Notes: generated by a model not told the origin, from the letters alone. Shown: positions 1 to 8,059, counted from the stretch's first letter. The stretch is 64,000 nt of DNA from TMED27 sp964350695 (GCA_964350695.1 CAYGKM010000004.1:1-64000); one strand, 5' to 3'. Numbers and translations: made by a program.

Positions 1-847
1 GGGCGGCCCCTGCCGCGGCGCCCGGCGCAGGGGGCGGCGTAGGCGGGGCGGCGCTTTGTGCGGGCGAGGCCGCAGCCGTTACGGGTGCCAAATTCCGTGC
101 TAATGCTTCAAGCATGGCCGTCCTGCTATCAAAGCTCGCCCATACAGGGTCCGTTGAAAAACCGCTTTCACGGGCTTTTTCGCCCATCTTCATGACCTTA
201 TCGGTTTCATGTAAATGGCACGCGCTATAAAGCCGCGCAAGCGTATCAAGCAAACCAAGCTCTGCGCGTTTTTGATCTTCCGCATCCAAATTCGGCAGCA
301 ACGCTTCGCGCATTTCCGCGGCGCGCTGCACCAATCTATTGGTCACATCCATAACCAGTTTTTGCTCGGCTTGCCCGAACGAAAATGTCGCAATCGCTTC
401 CACAACAGGGATAAACGCACCGATATATTGGATGGCTGCCTGGTGTCCATCAACAATCTGCCCTTTCGCCTGAAGATCAAGAAGGCGCTGCGTATTCACG
501 GCGTCTGGCGAAAAATTTTCTGAAAACGTTAAAACGGTCTGGAGCGGCGCGGTGATTTTCTTAAGGTCGGCATCATCCGGGATTGCGCCTTTTTTCTTAT
601 ATTGCTGTGCCACCAGCGGCCCTGCGAGGCCCGCGAGCGCCACCCGAAGCGAGTCATCTTGCGCCTCGGCGGGGTTCACATCCATCACAGTGCCAAGATC
701 AATACTGGCCTGAACCGTCTTGCCCAAAAGCGCCGCCACAGTTTTTGCCGCATCTTCATCAGGCGCACCTGATTGCGCTACGACCCCCATTAATGGCGAA
801 CCGATTTTATCTAAGATCTGAAGAAGATAGCGTGCGCGCTGGTCCAT
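1..847 (-). CDS. Unknown protein, 3' end cut off by window edge
   Basis: An open frame of about 282 codons runs from an ATG at 847 leftwards and leaves the window without a stop, so the C-terminus is missing. The protein begins MDQRARYLLQIL and is mostly predicted helix, without an obvious signal peptide or membrane segment. The last visible stretch is rich in Ala and Pro, which looks like a flexible linker towards a further domain. I do not recognise the family. The codon pattern matches the neighbouring genes, and the plus-strand frames across it look like shadows. The Shine-Dalgarno sequence before the ATG is weak, so an upstream start is possible. Confidence 0.6.
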   Translation of the reverse strand, partial: MDQRARYLLQILDKIGSPLMGVVAQSGAPDEDAAKTVAALLGKTVQASIDLGTVMDVNPAEAQDDSLRVALAGLAGPLVAQQYKKKGAIPDDADLKKITAPLQTVLTFSENFSPDAVNTQRLLDLQAKGQIVDGHQAAIQYIGAFIPVVEAIATFSFGQAEQKLVMDVTNRLVQRAAEMREALLPNLDAEDQKRAELGLLDTLARLYSACHLHETDKVMKMGEKARESGFSTDPVWASFDSRTAMLEALARNLAPVTAAASPAQSAAPPTPPPAPGAAAGAA

Positions 848-959
848 AGGAACTCTGTACTCGAAATTCAACGTCTTACCAGTATAAAGCTGAACGCTGC
901 CACGAAACAAGCCGCGATTGAAAAATCATAAGGCTTTATCCCGCTGCGCGATCTTGGCT

Positions 960-1790
960 CTATTTAAGATCAGTAATAACGCTCTCAAGATTTTGCGGCT
1001 TCCCGCGAACGATTTTAACACTATCGTTTTTGGCGCGATACACAATCAATGGCGTTACATCAAATTTCCAGGCTTGCATTACGGCCAAATTCCGTTGCAC
1101 GCCTTGGGTGTTGATCTCTTGCTTTGCAGGAAGTGCGGCCTCATCGCCGTCCATATGTTTGAACCATCTTGCCTGCGGATCAGGCGAAGCAATCAAAAAC
1201 GCGGCTTGCGCCTGTGTTTGGTCACGGAAACCCACAGGAATCATCCGAAGCTGAATTTTGCCCTCTTCCAGCATTTTCCCGTCGCGCAATTCTTGAATAA
1301 ACGCATGACAATGCGGACATTGCGGATCAATAAAGCTGTAAACAACGGGTGCGTTCGGATTACCGAGCGCCACCCAATTGCTGCTTTCAAGGTCGCTATA
1401 CATCTGCTCTGAAGGGGTTTTAACATCAAACTGCTCGGCCTGTGTCGGCTGCTCGTTTATAGGAAACTCTGCCAAAGAATCCAGCAATGTATCGCCTTTT
1501 TGGCGCAAGCGATCCACCTGCTTCACGGTCACCAACTTGCCCGCATCATCAAACAAAACGCCCATCACAAAGGCTTTTTTATCCGGCATCACATAAAAAT
1601 ACTGCTCAACGCCGTTTTTAATCGTGAGCCACGCATCAAGCCCGTGATCTTTGCCCAAATATCTGATTTGCGCGCCTTCATTCACAAGGTTCTGAATAGG
1701 TTCGGGCAAGCTCGGCACCGCTTCTTGCGCCTGCGCGGCAGGAGAAACAAAAACCAATATAGCGGCAATCAACATCAAAAAGCGGGTCAT
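960..1790 (-). CDS. DsbC/DsbG-like periplasmic thiol:disulfide protein
   Basis: This 276-residue exported thioredoxin-fold protein probably isomerises or keeps reduced the disulfides of periplasmic proteins. Residues 1-22 form a signal peptide (short basic start, hydrophobic core, AAQAQ cleavage region). An N-terminal region like the DsbC dimerisation domain follows, then a thioredoxin domain with active site C158-P-H-C161 in the context DPQCPHCHAF and a later T-P that fits the cis-proline loop. I chose the ATG at 1790 because AGGAT lies about seven bases upstream and a signal peptide starts there; the frame extends further but adds an implausible leader. The CPHC dipeptide is the one found in DsbA, while the architecture is DsbC/G-like, so oxidase versus isomerase activity cannot be decided. 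Confidence 0.85.
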   Translation of the reverse strand: MTRFLMLIAAILVFVSPAAQAQEAVPSLPEPIQNLVNEGAQIRYLGKDHGLDAWLTIKNGVEQYFYVMPDKKAFVMGVLFDDAGKLVTVKQVDRLRQKGDTLLDSLAEFPINEQPTQAEQFDVKTPSEQMYSDLESSNWVALGNPNAPVVYSFIDPQCPHCHAFIQELRDGKMLEEGKIQLRMIPVGFRDQTQAQAAFLIASPDPQARWFKHMDGDEAALPAKQEINTQGVQRNLAVMQAWKFDVTPLIVYRAKNDSVKIVRGKPQNLESVITDLK

Positions 1791-1861
1791 ATAAAATCCT
1801 TTATCTAATAACTTAACTATAACACTAAGCATGTTAGGCAATACAGAAAAGCCTTATTTGC

Positions 1862-3109
1862 TCATAAAAACAGCACTAAAATGCCGGTATACCCGTAAAG
1901 CCGTGCTTTGCTGATTTCGCCACCGGCATAAAACCCTGTCAAAGGCACGTCCCCGATAATATCTTGAATCAGCTGAACCTCGTCATGTTCGTGCATATTC
2001 TCGCTAAGCCCGGGATCATTAAACGCGCGTGCCACACATGAGAAATATAGCGCCGCCTTCGGTTCAAAAACGCCCTCGTCATGCTCCACGCGTTTGCGCA
2101 GGGCCACAAGGCTTTTGCTCAAATCTTCATGCACCGTGTTGTGGTCACGATGTACGAATAACAACCGGTCGCCTTTATTGATCTCTTCGGCAATCATCAT
2201 CGATCCGTCATCTTGATCAAGCCCGATAATATTCCTCACCAGATAATCATTTTGGTCGGATTCAGAAACCGGAAGCGCCGCATGGATCTCCCCTTGCAAC
2301 AATTTCTGAAACTCTTCGGGGATGGCGTTCGGGTCCCCTAGCGCCGCTTCATCAATAAGAATGTCATCAGGGTCGCGATCAATTTTTTTAATCGCCATGC
2401 TGCGCAAGTCTTGCTCAAAAACCTTTACCGCGCTTTCATCATTCAGCTCAATCACGCTGTGGCCTTCGCATTTCGTAATCGTATGCACCCCGCCAATCGG
2501 CGTGCAGCCTTGCGAAAGCGTCGTGGCAACCTTCACATTTTGTGAAAACAAAACCCCGCTCACGCCGCCTTGATGAAGATCATTAGCAAATTGCAGATGC
2601 TCCTTGCGCGAGGAACTAAGCCCGCCGATCAAAAACCCGCCCGTCAGATCTTCCAGCTTGGCCAGCGTTTCGGCCGGATTCTCATCCGCTATCGGGTCAC
2701 CATGAACAACCGCCAGCATCGGGTCATTATTACTAAGCCACGGTTTTAAAACATCCTCCGCCGGCCCCATATCAAGCGCCACTTGCGGAAAAATCTGAAA
2801 ATCATCTTTGTCAAAATGCCCGATCATGGCGGAAATCGCAGGCGCATCAATCATCCGCTCGCCTGTTCCGCAAACGCCCAGACCCACACTGCCGACCCAA
2901 TTCTCGATATCTAAAACCGATTTAAAAAGATTGAGAATACTCTCCGCATCATCCCCCAATGCGTCGCTGATATATAAAAATCCGAAATTGAAATCCGCGT
3001 CGGGGGTTCTGACGCTCTCAAGCTGCTCCAACACGCGCTTCGCGGTGTCGCGCCAATCCGTGCCCAAAGCCGCCGCAGATGCAAATTTTGAAGAGGTAAA
3101 CAATGACAT
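1862..3109 (-). CDS. FIST domain protein
   Basis: This 415-residue protein begins MSLFTSSKFASAAALG, continues with a FIST_N-type region (GFLYISDALGDDAESIL, GGLSSSRKEHLQF) and ends in a FIST_C-type region with the conserved YFSCVARA and a closing GFYAGGEI segment. FIST proteins are thought to sense small ligands, possibly amino acids, and often partner with signalling proteins. No signalling partner is visible next door. The frame continues 34 codons upstream, but the family N-terminus matches the ATG at 3109. It is transcribed divergently from lemA. Confidence 0.85.
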   Translation of the reverse strand: MSLFTSSKFASAAALGTDWRDTAKRVLEQLESVRTPDADFNFGFLYISDALGDDAESILNLFKSVLDIENWVGSVGLGVCGTGERMIDAPAISAMIGHFDKDDFQIFPQVALDMGPAEDVLKPWLSNNDPMLAVVHGDPIADENPAETLAKLEDLTGGFLIGGLSSSRKEHLQFANDLHQGGVSGVLFSQNVKVATTLSQGCTPIGGVHTITKCEGHSVIELNDESAVKVFEQDLRSMAIKKIDRDPDDILIDEAALGDPNAIPEEFQKLLQGEIHAALPVSESDQNDYLVRNIIGLDQDDGSMMIAEEINKGDRLLFVHRDHNTVHEDLSKSLVALRKRVEHDEGVFEPKAALYFSCVARAFNDPGLSENMHEHDEVQLIQDIIGDVPLTGFYAGGEISKARLYGYTGILVLFL

Positions 3110-3191
3110 AGACGGGTTCAACTTTTCTCGACTCTGAAGATAAATAATGATTAAGTATAGACGTTGCACACCAGATGAAAAGGGAATTGAT

Positions 3192-3916
3192 ATGGAAGCA
3201 TTATGGGTCATTTTGGCGATAGCAGTCGTCGTAATCGGCGGCGCTGTCGGGATTTACAACCGTCTAGTCGCTCTCAGGCAAAACCGCGAGCAATCATTCG
3301 CCGATATCGATGTGCAGCTTCGCTTGCGCTTTGATCTTATCCCCAATTTGGTGGAAGTCGTAAAAGGCTACGCCAAGCACGAAAAAGATGTGTTCGAAAA
3401 CATCACCAAAGCCAGAGCTGGCGTAGAAAGCGCCGACGGCATATCAGAGCGCGTCGCGGCAGAAAACAAACTCTCCCGCTCTATGGCGCTGCTTTATGCG
3501 GTTGCAGAAAACTATCCTGACCTCAAGGCTGACGGCATGTTTAAACAACTCATGGGCGAGCTTTCCGACATCGAAAACAAACTCGCCGCCGCGCGCCGCT
3601 TCTTCAACAACGCCACTGCTGAGCTAAACACCGCCGTAGAACAATTCCCGGCTGTTTTGTTTGCAGGCATTCTGGGTTTTCAGAAAGAAGAGTTCTTCGA
3701 AATCCCCGAAGGCGAGCGCGAGACCTTGGAAAAACCACCGGAAGTNNNNNNNNNNNNNNNNNNNNNNNNNNNNNNNNNNNNNNNNNNNNNNNNNNNNNNN
3801 NNNNNNNNNNNNNNNNNNNNNNNNNNNNNNNNNNNNNNNNNNNNNAGTTCTTCGAAATCCCCGAAGGCGAGCGCGAGACCTTGGAAAAACCACCGGAAGT
3901 GAAATTCGGCTCATAA
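3192..3916 (+). CDS. lemA: LemA family protein, interrupted by a scaffold gap
   Basis: LemA proteins carry one N-terminal membrane helix and an alpha-helical domain. Here residues 4-22 form the helix and the family-typical RFDLIPNLVEVVKGYAKHE follows. The ATG at 3192 is preceded by AGGGAA. The gene is broken by 100 Ns at 3746-3845. The 55 bases before the gap (3691-3745) are identical to the 55 after it (3846-3900). Collapsing one copy together with the Ns gives an uninterrupted 189-residue protein ending KPPEVKFGS with a stop at 3914-3916, the usual LemA length. As printed, the frame is shifted after the gap. The gene is followed 11 bases later by an M48 protease, a common lemA partner. Confidence 0.88.
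3691..3900. other. Assembly gap flanked by identical 55-base ends
   Basis: A run of exactly 100 Ns (3746-3845), the convention for a gap of unknown size, is bordered by two identical 55-base segments, 3691-3745 and 3846-3900. This is what two overlapping contigs look like when joined without merging the overlap. Merging them restores the lemA reading frame, so there is probably no missing sequence. Confidence 0.93.
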
Positions 3917-3927
3917 GTTGAATTAAG

Positions 3928-4998
3928 ATGCGCCCCGCAGGACTACAAACCCATATCTGGAATAACAACCTCAAAAGCATGATTCTTTTGGGGTTATATC
4001 CACTTGTGATTATAGGGTTGCTATGGGCGTGCGCCGCCGTTTCAACGGGCATATTTATCGCCCATGCCCCGCAAGGCGGAATGACCGCCGCGCAAATCAC
4101 AACGGGCTTTGCCAATAATTTCATTTTCAATTACTGGCCAATCATCATCACCGTGGTCGTCATCTGGTTTACGATTGCATATTTCTTCCATACAAAGATG
4201 ATCCGCAAACTCTCGCACTCTCACCCCGTATCCAGAAAAGACGAGCCGGAGCTGTATAATCTGCTTGAGAACCTCTCCATCACCGCCGGCATTCCGATGC
4301 CGCGCCTTGAGATCATCGAAACCCATGCCCGCAATGCCTTCGCCAGCGGCATTGACACCAAAAGTTTTACCGTCACTGTCACGCGCGGCCTGATGAACTC
4401 GCTCACGAAAGACGAGCTTGAAGGCGTCCTCGCGCATGAACTCACACATATCCTGAACCGCGATGTTCGCTTGTTGATGGTCACGGTGATCTTCACAGGG
4501 ATGATTGGCTTCGCGGCACAACTTTTCTGGAGCAATGTCCGCTATCATTTCATTTTTACCGGCACAAACCGAAAAAGAAGCGGCGGTATCTTTTTGATGC
4601 TCTCTATCGCCGCGATCTTATGGATTGGTTATATGGCGACGCTGGTTATGCGCTTTGCGATTTCCCGCAATCGCGAATACATGGCCGATGCGGGGGCGGT
4701 CAAACTCACCAAAAACCCCGAGGCGATGATGAGCGCGCTGATGCGAATCGCGGGCCGTGACAAAATCCCCGAAACCACAGACGACATCGCCATGATGTGC
4801 ATTGAAAATGCGAAGCCTTTTATGGGCATGTTCGCTACCCACCCGCCAATTGAAAAACGCATTCGCGCCTTGGCGGAAACCACAAATACCCCGCTGCCGC
4901 ATTTCTCCATTCCCCCCGCAGATGCGCAAAATCGTTTCGGCGGTGAAACGCACAATCCTTGGCTTGTGCGCAATCGCGGCGCGCGAAAGCACAGCTAA
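3928..4998 (+). CDS. M48 family membrane metalloprotease (HtpX-like)
   Basis: This 356-residue zinc protease is embedded in the inner membrane and probably degrades damaged or misassembled membrane proteins. Two hydrophobic helices lie near residues 18-45 and 70-88. The zinc-binding motif H170-E-L-T-H174 follows, then two more helices around 182-200 and 221-243, and the third zinc ligand in E250-YMAD. It starts 11 bases after the lemA stop, and a lemA plus M48 protease pair is a known arrangement. The Shine-Dalgarno sequence is weak, which suggests translational coupling to lemA. HtpX itself is usually shorter, so I assign the family only. Confidence 0.9.
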   Translation: MRPAGLQTHIWNNNLKSMILLGLYPLVIIGLLWACAAVSTGIFIAHAPQGGMTAAQITTGFANNFIFNYWPIIITVVVIWFTIAYFFHTKMIRKLSHSHPVSRKDEPELYNLLENLSITAGIPMPRLEIIETHARNAFASGIDTKSFTVTVTRGLMNSLTKDELEGVLAHELTHILNRDVRLLMVTVIFTGMIGFAAQLFWSNVRYHFIFTGTNRKRSGGIFLMLSIAAILWIGYMATLVMRFAISRNREYMADAGAVKLTKNPEAMMSALMRIAGRDKIPETTDDIAMMCIENAKPFMGMFATHPPIEKRIRALAETTNTPLPHFSIPPADAQNRFGGETHNPWLVRNRGARKHS

Positions 4999-5050
4999 TA
5001 GCTTCATCTTCTTACACTTTTCCGATTTCCCCCTGTTTTGATTGATATCT

Positions 5051-5058
5051 GCTATAAT
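5051..5058 (+). promoter_or_regulatory. Extended -10 promoter for the BI-1 family gene
   Basis: TGCTATAAT is a perfect -10 hexamer (5053-5058) with the TGn extension, about 50 bases before the start codon at 5110. No good -35 is seen at standard spacing, as expected for an extended -10 promoter. It also resembles the GCTANAWC -10 of alphaproteobacterial housekeeping sigma. Confidence 0.55.
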
Positions 5059-5109
5059 AAGACCTATATATATCTAACGTAACGTTTACTTTTTAGGAGA
5101 TATAAAACG

Positions 5110-5826
5110 ATGCAAAATGACCGTATCCAAACCGCGCAAACCCGCACTCGGGAAATAGACGAAGGTTTGCGGCAACATATGAATAATATTTACACGCGCA
5201 TGACAGGCGGCGTTCTCGTCACGGCCATCGTCGCGTGGATCGTCGGCAGCTCGCCATTGCTGCTCAACCTCTTCCTCGGCGGGCCGCAATCCATCGTCGT
5301 GATGCTTGCGCCTCTGGCTATTGTGATGTTCGGCTTTAAGCCTGATCGCATGAGTTCAGGAAAGCTGATGGGCGTCTTTATGCTGCTCGCGACCGTTTAC
5401 GGTATCAGCTTCGCCTCTATCGCAGTCTCGGTCTCGGCTGATCCCGCCTTCGGCATTATTGTGGCGAAAGCCTTCTTTATCGCCACAGGGATGTTCGCGG
5501 GCGTAAGCGTTTTGGGCTACACCACGAAAATGGACCTCACGCCTATCCGCACATTCGGTTCTATGGCAATTTGGGGCATTATTATCGCAGGACTGCTGAA
5601 CATGTTCGTGTTCAAAAGCTCAGGCATGGATACGGTTCTTTCCATGATCAGTATCCCGCTCTTCGCTGGAATTACGGCGTGGCAAACACAAAACATGAAG
5701 GAAATGTATAGCCCGAATGCACCCGCAGAAACGATGAGCCGCTATGGCTGGGCCGCCGCATTAACGCTGTATATCAGCTTTATCGCAATGTTCATGAACA
5801 TCTTGAACTTGATGAACTCACGTTAA
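5110..5826 (+). CDS. Bax inhibitor-1 (YccA/YbhL) family membrane protein
   Basis: This 238-residue inner-membrane protein has about seven hydrophobic segments after a hydrophilic N-terminus. Family features are the opening TRMTGGVLVTAIVAW, the central GVSVLGYTTKMDLTPI and the C-terminal GWAAALTLYISFIAMFMNIL. Bacterial relatives include YccA, which modulates the FtsH protease, and pH-sensitive Ca2+ leak proteins; which activity applies cannot be told. A strong TTAGGAG site precedes the ATG, and the gene appears to be a single unit between its own promoter and a rho-independent terminator. Confidence 0.92.
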   Translation: MQNDRIQTAQTRTREIDEGLRQHMNNIYTRMTGGVLVTAIVAWIVGSSPLLLNLFLGGPQSIVVMLAPLAIVMFGFKPDRMSSGKLMGVFMLLATVYGISFASIAVSVSADPAFGIIVAKAFFIATGMFAGVSVLGYTTKMDLTPIRTFGSMAIWGIIIAGLLNMFVFKSSGMDTVLSMISIPLFAGITAWQTQNMKEMYSPNAPAETMSRYGWAAALTLYISFIAMFMNILNLMNSR

Positions 5827-5851
5827 AAACAAGCGCATATAAATTTATGAA

Positions 5852-5876
5852 AGCCGCCCCATGTGGGCGGTTTTTT
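5852..5876 (+). terminator. Rho-independent terminator after BI-1 gene
   Basis: CCGCCC (5854-5859) pairs with GGGCGG (5865-5870) across a short loop and is followed by six Ts. Confidence 0.9.
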
Positions 5877-5976
5877 ATTCTGGGGAGTCGGTATATTGAC
5901 TTAACACCACAATGCCCGTAGCCTTTTATAGTCACTACAACACCTTAATAAAAAACACCCTTAGGAGAGACTAGAA

Positions 5977-6426
5977 ATGTTGAAGGAATTCAAAGAATTT
6001 ATTTCCCGCGGCAATGTCATGGACATGGCTGTCGGTATTATCATCGGTGCGGCTTTCACCGCCATCGTAACATCATTGGTTGCCGATGTGATTATGCCCT
6101 TTATCGGCGTAGCAACAGCAGGCATTGATTTCAGCGACCTTTATATATCGCTGGATGGAAGTGAATACGCAAACCTTGCCGCCGCCGAAGCAGCCGGCGC
6201 AGCCACAGTTAAATACGGCGCGTTCATAAATGCCCTTATCAACTTCTTGATCGTCGCTTTCGTGGTGTTCATGTTGGTTAAAGGCGTGAACAAGCTCAAG
6301 CGTCAAGCTGAAGACCCAAAAGCAAAGGACGCTCCGCCGCCACCGGCTGACATTGTTCTTTTGACAGAAATTCGTGATGCGTTGAAAAAGCCCGCCGCTA
6401 AAAAAGCGCCCGCTAAAAAGAAATAA
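5977..6426 (+). CDS. mscL: Large-conductance mechanosensitive channel MscL
   Basis: This 149-residue channel protects the cell against osmotic downshock by opening a wide pore when membrane tension rises. The N-terminal amphipathic MLKEFKEFISRGNVMDMAVG and TM1 (IIIGAAFTAIVTSLVADVIMP) are classic MscL. A periplasmic loop and TM2 (FINALINFLIVAFVVFMLV) follow, then a cytoplasmic helix. The last dozen residues are an unusual Lys/Ala/Pro tail (KKPAAKKAPAKKK) like those of DNA-binding histone-like proteins; here it probably just adds positive charge on the cytoplasmic face. TTAGGAGAG precedes the ATG, and a terminator follows. Confidence 0.96.
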   Translation: MLKEFKEFISRGNVMDMAVGIIIGAAFTAIVTSLVADVIMPFIGVATAGIDFSDLYISLDGSEYANLAAAEAAGAATVKYGAFINALINFLIVAFVVFMLVKGVNKLKRQAEDPKAKDAPPPPADIVLLTEIRDALKKPAAKKAPAKKK

Positions 6427-6448
6427 CGCTTAAATATATTTTTTGAAA

Positions 6449-6475
6449 ACGGGGGCTTCGGCCTCCGTTTTTTTT
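6449..6475 (+). terminator. Rho-independent terminator after mscL
   Basis: An eight-base-pair stem (ACGGGGGC with GCCTCCGT, one G-T pair) closes a TTCG tetraloop and is followed by eight Ts. Confidence 0.93.
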
Positions 6476-6526
6476 GCTTGAAGTGCAACGCGTTTTTGCT
6501 TAGGTTCTCGTATTCCTTTTTGGAAA

Positions 6527-6602
6527 GGGTCCTTAGCTCAGCTGGGAGAGCGCATCGCTGGCAGTGATGAGGTCAGCGGTTCGATCCCGCTAGGATCCAC
6601 CA
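6527..6602 (+). tRNA. tRNA-Ala (anticodon GGC)
   Basis: A 76-base cloverleaf can be folded. The acceptor stem GGGTCCT pairs with AGGATCC and includes the G3-U70 wobble that marks alanine tRNAs. The D arm is GCTC...GAGC. The anticodon stem CATCG/TGATG holds the loop CTGGCAG, giving anticodon GGC. The T arm is AGCGG TTCGATC CCGCT. The 3' CCA is encoded. It starts about 50 bases after the mscL terminator. Confidence 0.97.
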
Positions 6603-6737
6603 AACTCCCTCATTAAATAACCTGTAAGCCCCTCCCGCAAACGCGATGGATCAAACCGCTTCTTATTATAAAGCATTCGCGAAGCGAATGACGGTTCGAT
6701 CCCGCTAGGACCCACCAATCTCCCTCATTAAATAACC
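6577..6737 (+). repeat. Direct repeat of the tRNA-Ala 3' end and flank
   Basis: The segment 6577-6622 (T arm, acceptor 3' strand, CCA and 20 downstream bases) is repeated at 6692-6737, with 44 of 46 positions identical. The second copy lacks the 5' part of the tRNA. One difference changes U70 to C, which would remove the alanine identity wobble, so the second copy is not a functional tRNA. It could be the scar of an element integrated at the tRNA 3' end, or the remnant of a tandem tRNA duplication. Confidence 0.85.
6674..6690. repeat. Perfect hairpin between the tRNA repeats
   Basis: CATTCGC, loop GAA, GCGAATG form a perfect seven-base-pair hairpin. It ends one base before the second tRNA-derived repeat. 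There is no T run, so it is not a terminator. It resembles the short GCGAATGAC-type palindromes scattered in bacterial genomes. Confidence 0.6.
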
Positions 6738-6771
6738 ACTCCCAAGGATAAAGACTCACCTAATTTATAAG

Positions 6772-7275
6772 CTAATGCTGCAGTGTTTTCACATGAGCAA
6801 CCAGTTGTTCAAGTGCAGTTCCCCAGCCGTCTTGGAAGCCTCGTTCGTTATGTGTCTTGCAGCTTTCTTCGCTGCCATGTCTTGCAAGCACTGTATATTT
6901 TGTGCCGCCCTCATACGGTTCAAGCATTAAGAAAGCGGTGAAACGTCCGTTGATACAGGCATTTTCAACTGTATTGGGTCTATAATCACTTTCCAGCGCG
7001 TCTGTCCAAACCAATTTACGGTTCTCTTCAATCTCCAGATAGCAGCCTAAGCCTTCATGGCCTTCTCCGTCTGGCCCTTGCATCACAGTTCTAAACAATC
7101 CGCCGGGACGCAAATCAATTTCACATTCTGTTGTTTGCCAAGGCTTGGGGCAAAACCATATTTTCAACTGCTCGGGATCTGTCCACGCGTCCCAAACCAT
7201 TTCAACGGGAACGTCGACAATTCTTTCTAATAATAGGTCTAATTTAGGGTTAAAAGTCTTTAAAATATCACTCAT
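6772..7275 (-). CDS. SRPBCC / AHSA1 family protein
   Basis: This 167-residue protein has the START-like fold of the activator-of-Hsp90-homologue (AHSA1/CalC) family. It opens with ERIVDVPVEMVWDAWTDPEQLKIWFCPKPW, and later has RPGGLFRTVMQGPDG and the closing helix GWGTALEQLVAHVKTL. Such proteins bind small hydrophobic molecules; the true ligand is unknown. Its start overlaps the end of the ArsR-type regulator by eight bases, so the two genes form an operon. ArsR-AHSA1 pairs are common in bacteria and are usually autorepressed. Confidence 0.88.
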   Translation of the reverse strand: MSDILKTFNPKLDLLLERIVDVPVEMVWDAWTDPEQLKIWFCPKPWQTTECEIDLRPGGLFRTVMQGPDGEGHEGLGCYLEIEENRKLVWTDALESDYRPNTVENACINGRFTAFLMLEPYEGGTKYTVLARHGSEESCKTHNERGFQDGWGTALEQLVAHVKTLQH

Positions 7276-7609
7276 AAGTTTTTTCCTTCATCGTTAATAA
7301 GTGTTCATCAAGTCGGTCCAGCCGAGCCTCCCATATCTTGCGCCGTTCAATGAGCCAGTTTTCAGCCCGCTGCATTGCAGCTTTTTCAAGTGTGTAGGTT
7401 CTCACTCGTCCTTGTTTTTGCGATCGCACAAGTCTGCAGCCCTCTAGAACTTTTAAGTGCTGAGTAAAAGAGGGCAGCGCCATTTCAAAAGGTGCGGCTA
7501 ATTCACTGACTGAAGCCGGGCTATCACTTAGTCGCGTTAAAACCGCCATTCGCGTCGCATCTGAAAGCGCATGAAAAATTTGATCCATAGAGATGTTTTG
7601 GTTCATCAT
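7268..7609 (-). CDS. ArsR family transcriptional regulator
   Basis: This 113-residue winged-helix repressor opens with DQIFHALSDATRMAVLTRLSDSPASVSELA and has a recognition helix region ALPSFTQHLKVLEGCRLV and a wing with KQGRVRTYTLE. No ArsR-type metal-binding Cys pair is seen, which places it with the SdpR/YdfF-like branch that accompanies AHSA1 genes. It probably represses its own operon through the palindrome at 7632-7657. Two consecutive ATG codons (7609 and 7606) are available. The promoter sits so close that the transcript would be almost leaderless, and no Shine-Dalgarno sequence is present. Confidence 0.92.
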   Translation of the reverse strand: MMNQNISMDQIFHALSDATRMAVLTRLSDSPASVSELAAPFEMALPSFTQHLKVLEGCRLVRSQKQGRVRTYTLEKAAMQRAENWLIERRKIWEARLDRLDEHLLTMKEKTYE

Positions 7610-7616
7610 AATATTA

Positions 7617-7657
7617 ATTATAGAGGGAAAAAATACTTAGGTCAATGCCTAAGTATT
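7617..7657 (-). promoter_or_regulatory. arsR-type promoter with overlapping palindromic operator
   Basis: On the minus strand TTGACC (7645-7640), a 17-base spacer and a perfect TATAAT (7622-7617) make a strong promoter. Perfect 10-base inverted arms AATACTTAGG (7632-7641) and CCTAAGTATT (7648-7657), separated by six bases, cover the -35 element. Binding of the dimeric repressor there would block polymerase. Transcription should begin at about 7610, next to the start codon. Confidence 0.88.
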
Positions 7658-7705
7658 GATATTTATGATGCTAAAACTCTGAACGTATGGCGGCTAAACA
7701 AAAAA

Positions 7706-7734
7706 TTGCCATAAAAATAAAAATCTGCTATGCT
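7706..7734 (+). promoter_or_regulatory. Promoter of the small secreted protein gene
   Basis: TTGCCA (7706-7711), a 17-base spacer and TATGCT (7729-7734) precede the gene at 7760; an AGGAG site follows. Confidence 0.6.
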
Positions 7735-7759
7735 TGCCGCATAATATTAGGAGATAGAT

Positions 7760-8059
7760 ATGCGCAATTTGGTTTTAACACTGATCGTTTCTGGCTTTGC
7801 CCTTACAGCAACCACTGCAATGGCGGCGGATGAGTTCGGCGAGCGTTTCAGCTCGGAGACATCACCTGCGTTGACCGATCCCCTTCAACCTGACCCCGCT
7901 TTGTCTTTGCAAAACATTGAGCCCGCTGCCGGCTATGAAACCCTTGACAGTGAAGCCGCAGACCCTGAAGCAACCTTGGAAGATGCTATCGAAAGCTTCG
8001 AAGAGCCGGAAACCAAGCAAGACCCTGCAAAAGACGAAGCGCCGGAAGTCGAGCTTTAA
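7760..8059 (+). CDS. Small acidic exported protein, unknown function
   Basis: This 99-residue protein has a clear signal peptide (MRNLVLTLIVSGFALTATTAMAA) and a mature part of about 75 residues that is very rich in Glu, Asp, Pro and Ala and probably disordered. It has no cysteine, so it is not a lipoprotein. A TAGGAG site precedes the ATG and the upstream promoter looks good. I do not recognise a family. The phrase NIEPAAG recurs in similar form (DIEPAAGG) at the C-terminus of the giant exoprotein at 11629-19542, which may be chance. Confidence 0.75.
   Translation: MRNLVLTLIVSGFALTATTAMAADEFGERFSSETSPALTDPLQPDPALSLQNIEPAAGYETLDSEAADPEATLEDAIESFEEPETKQDPAKDEAPEVEL

Noticed and set aside
3691..3900. 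A real tandem duplication in lemA
   Set aside because: Exact identity, exactly 100 Ns and restoration of the reading frame on merging point to an unmerged contig overlap.
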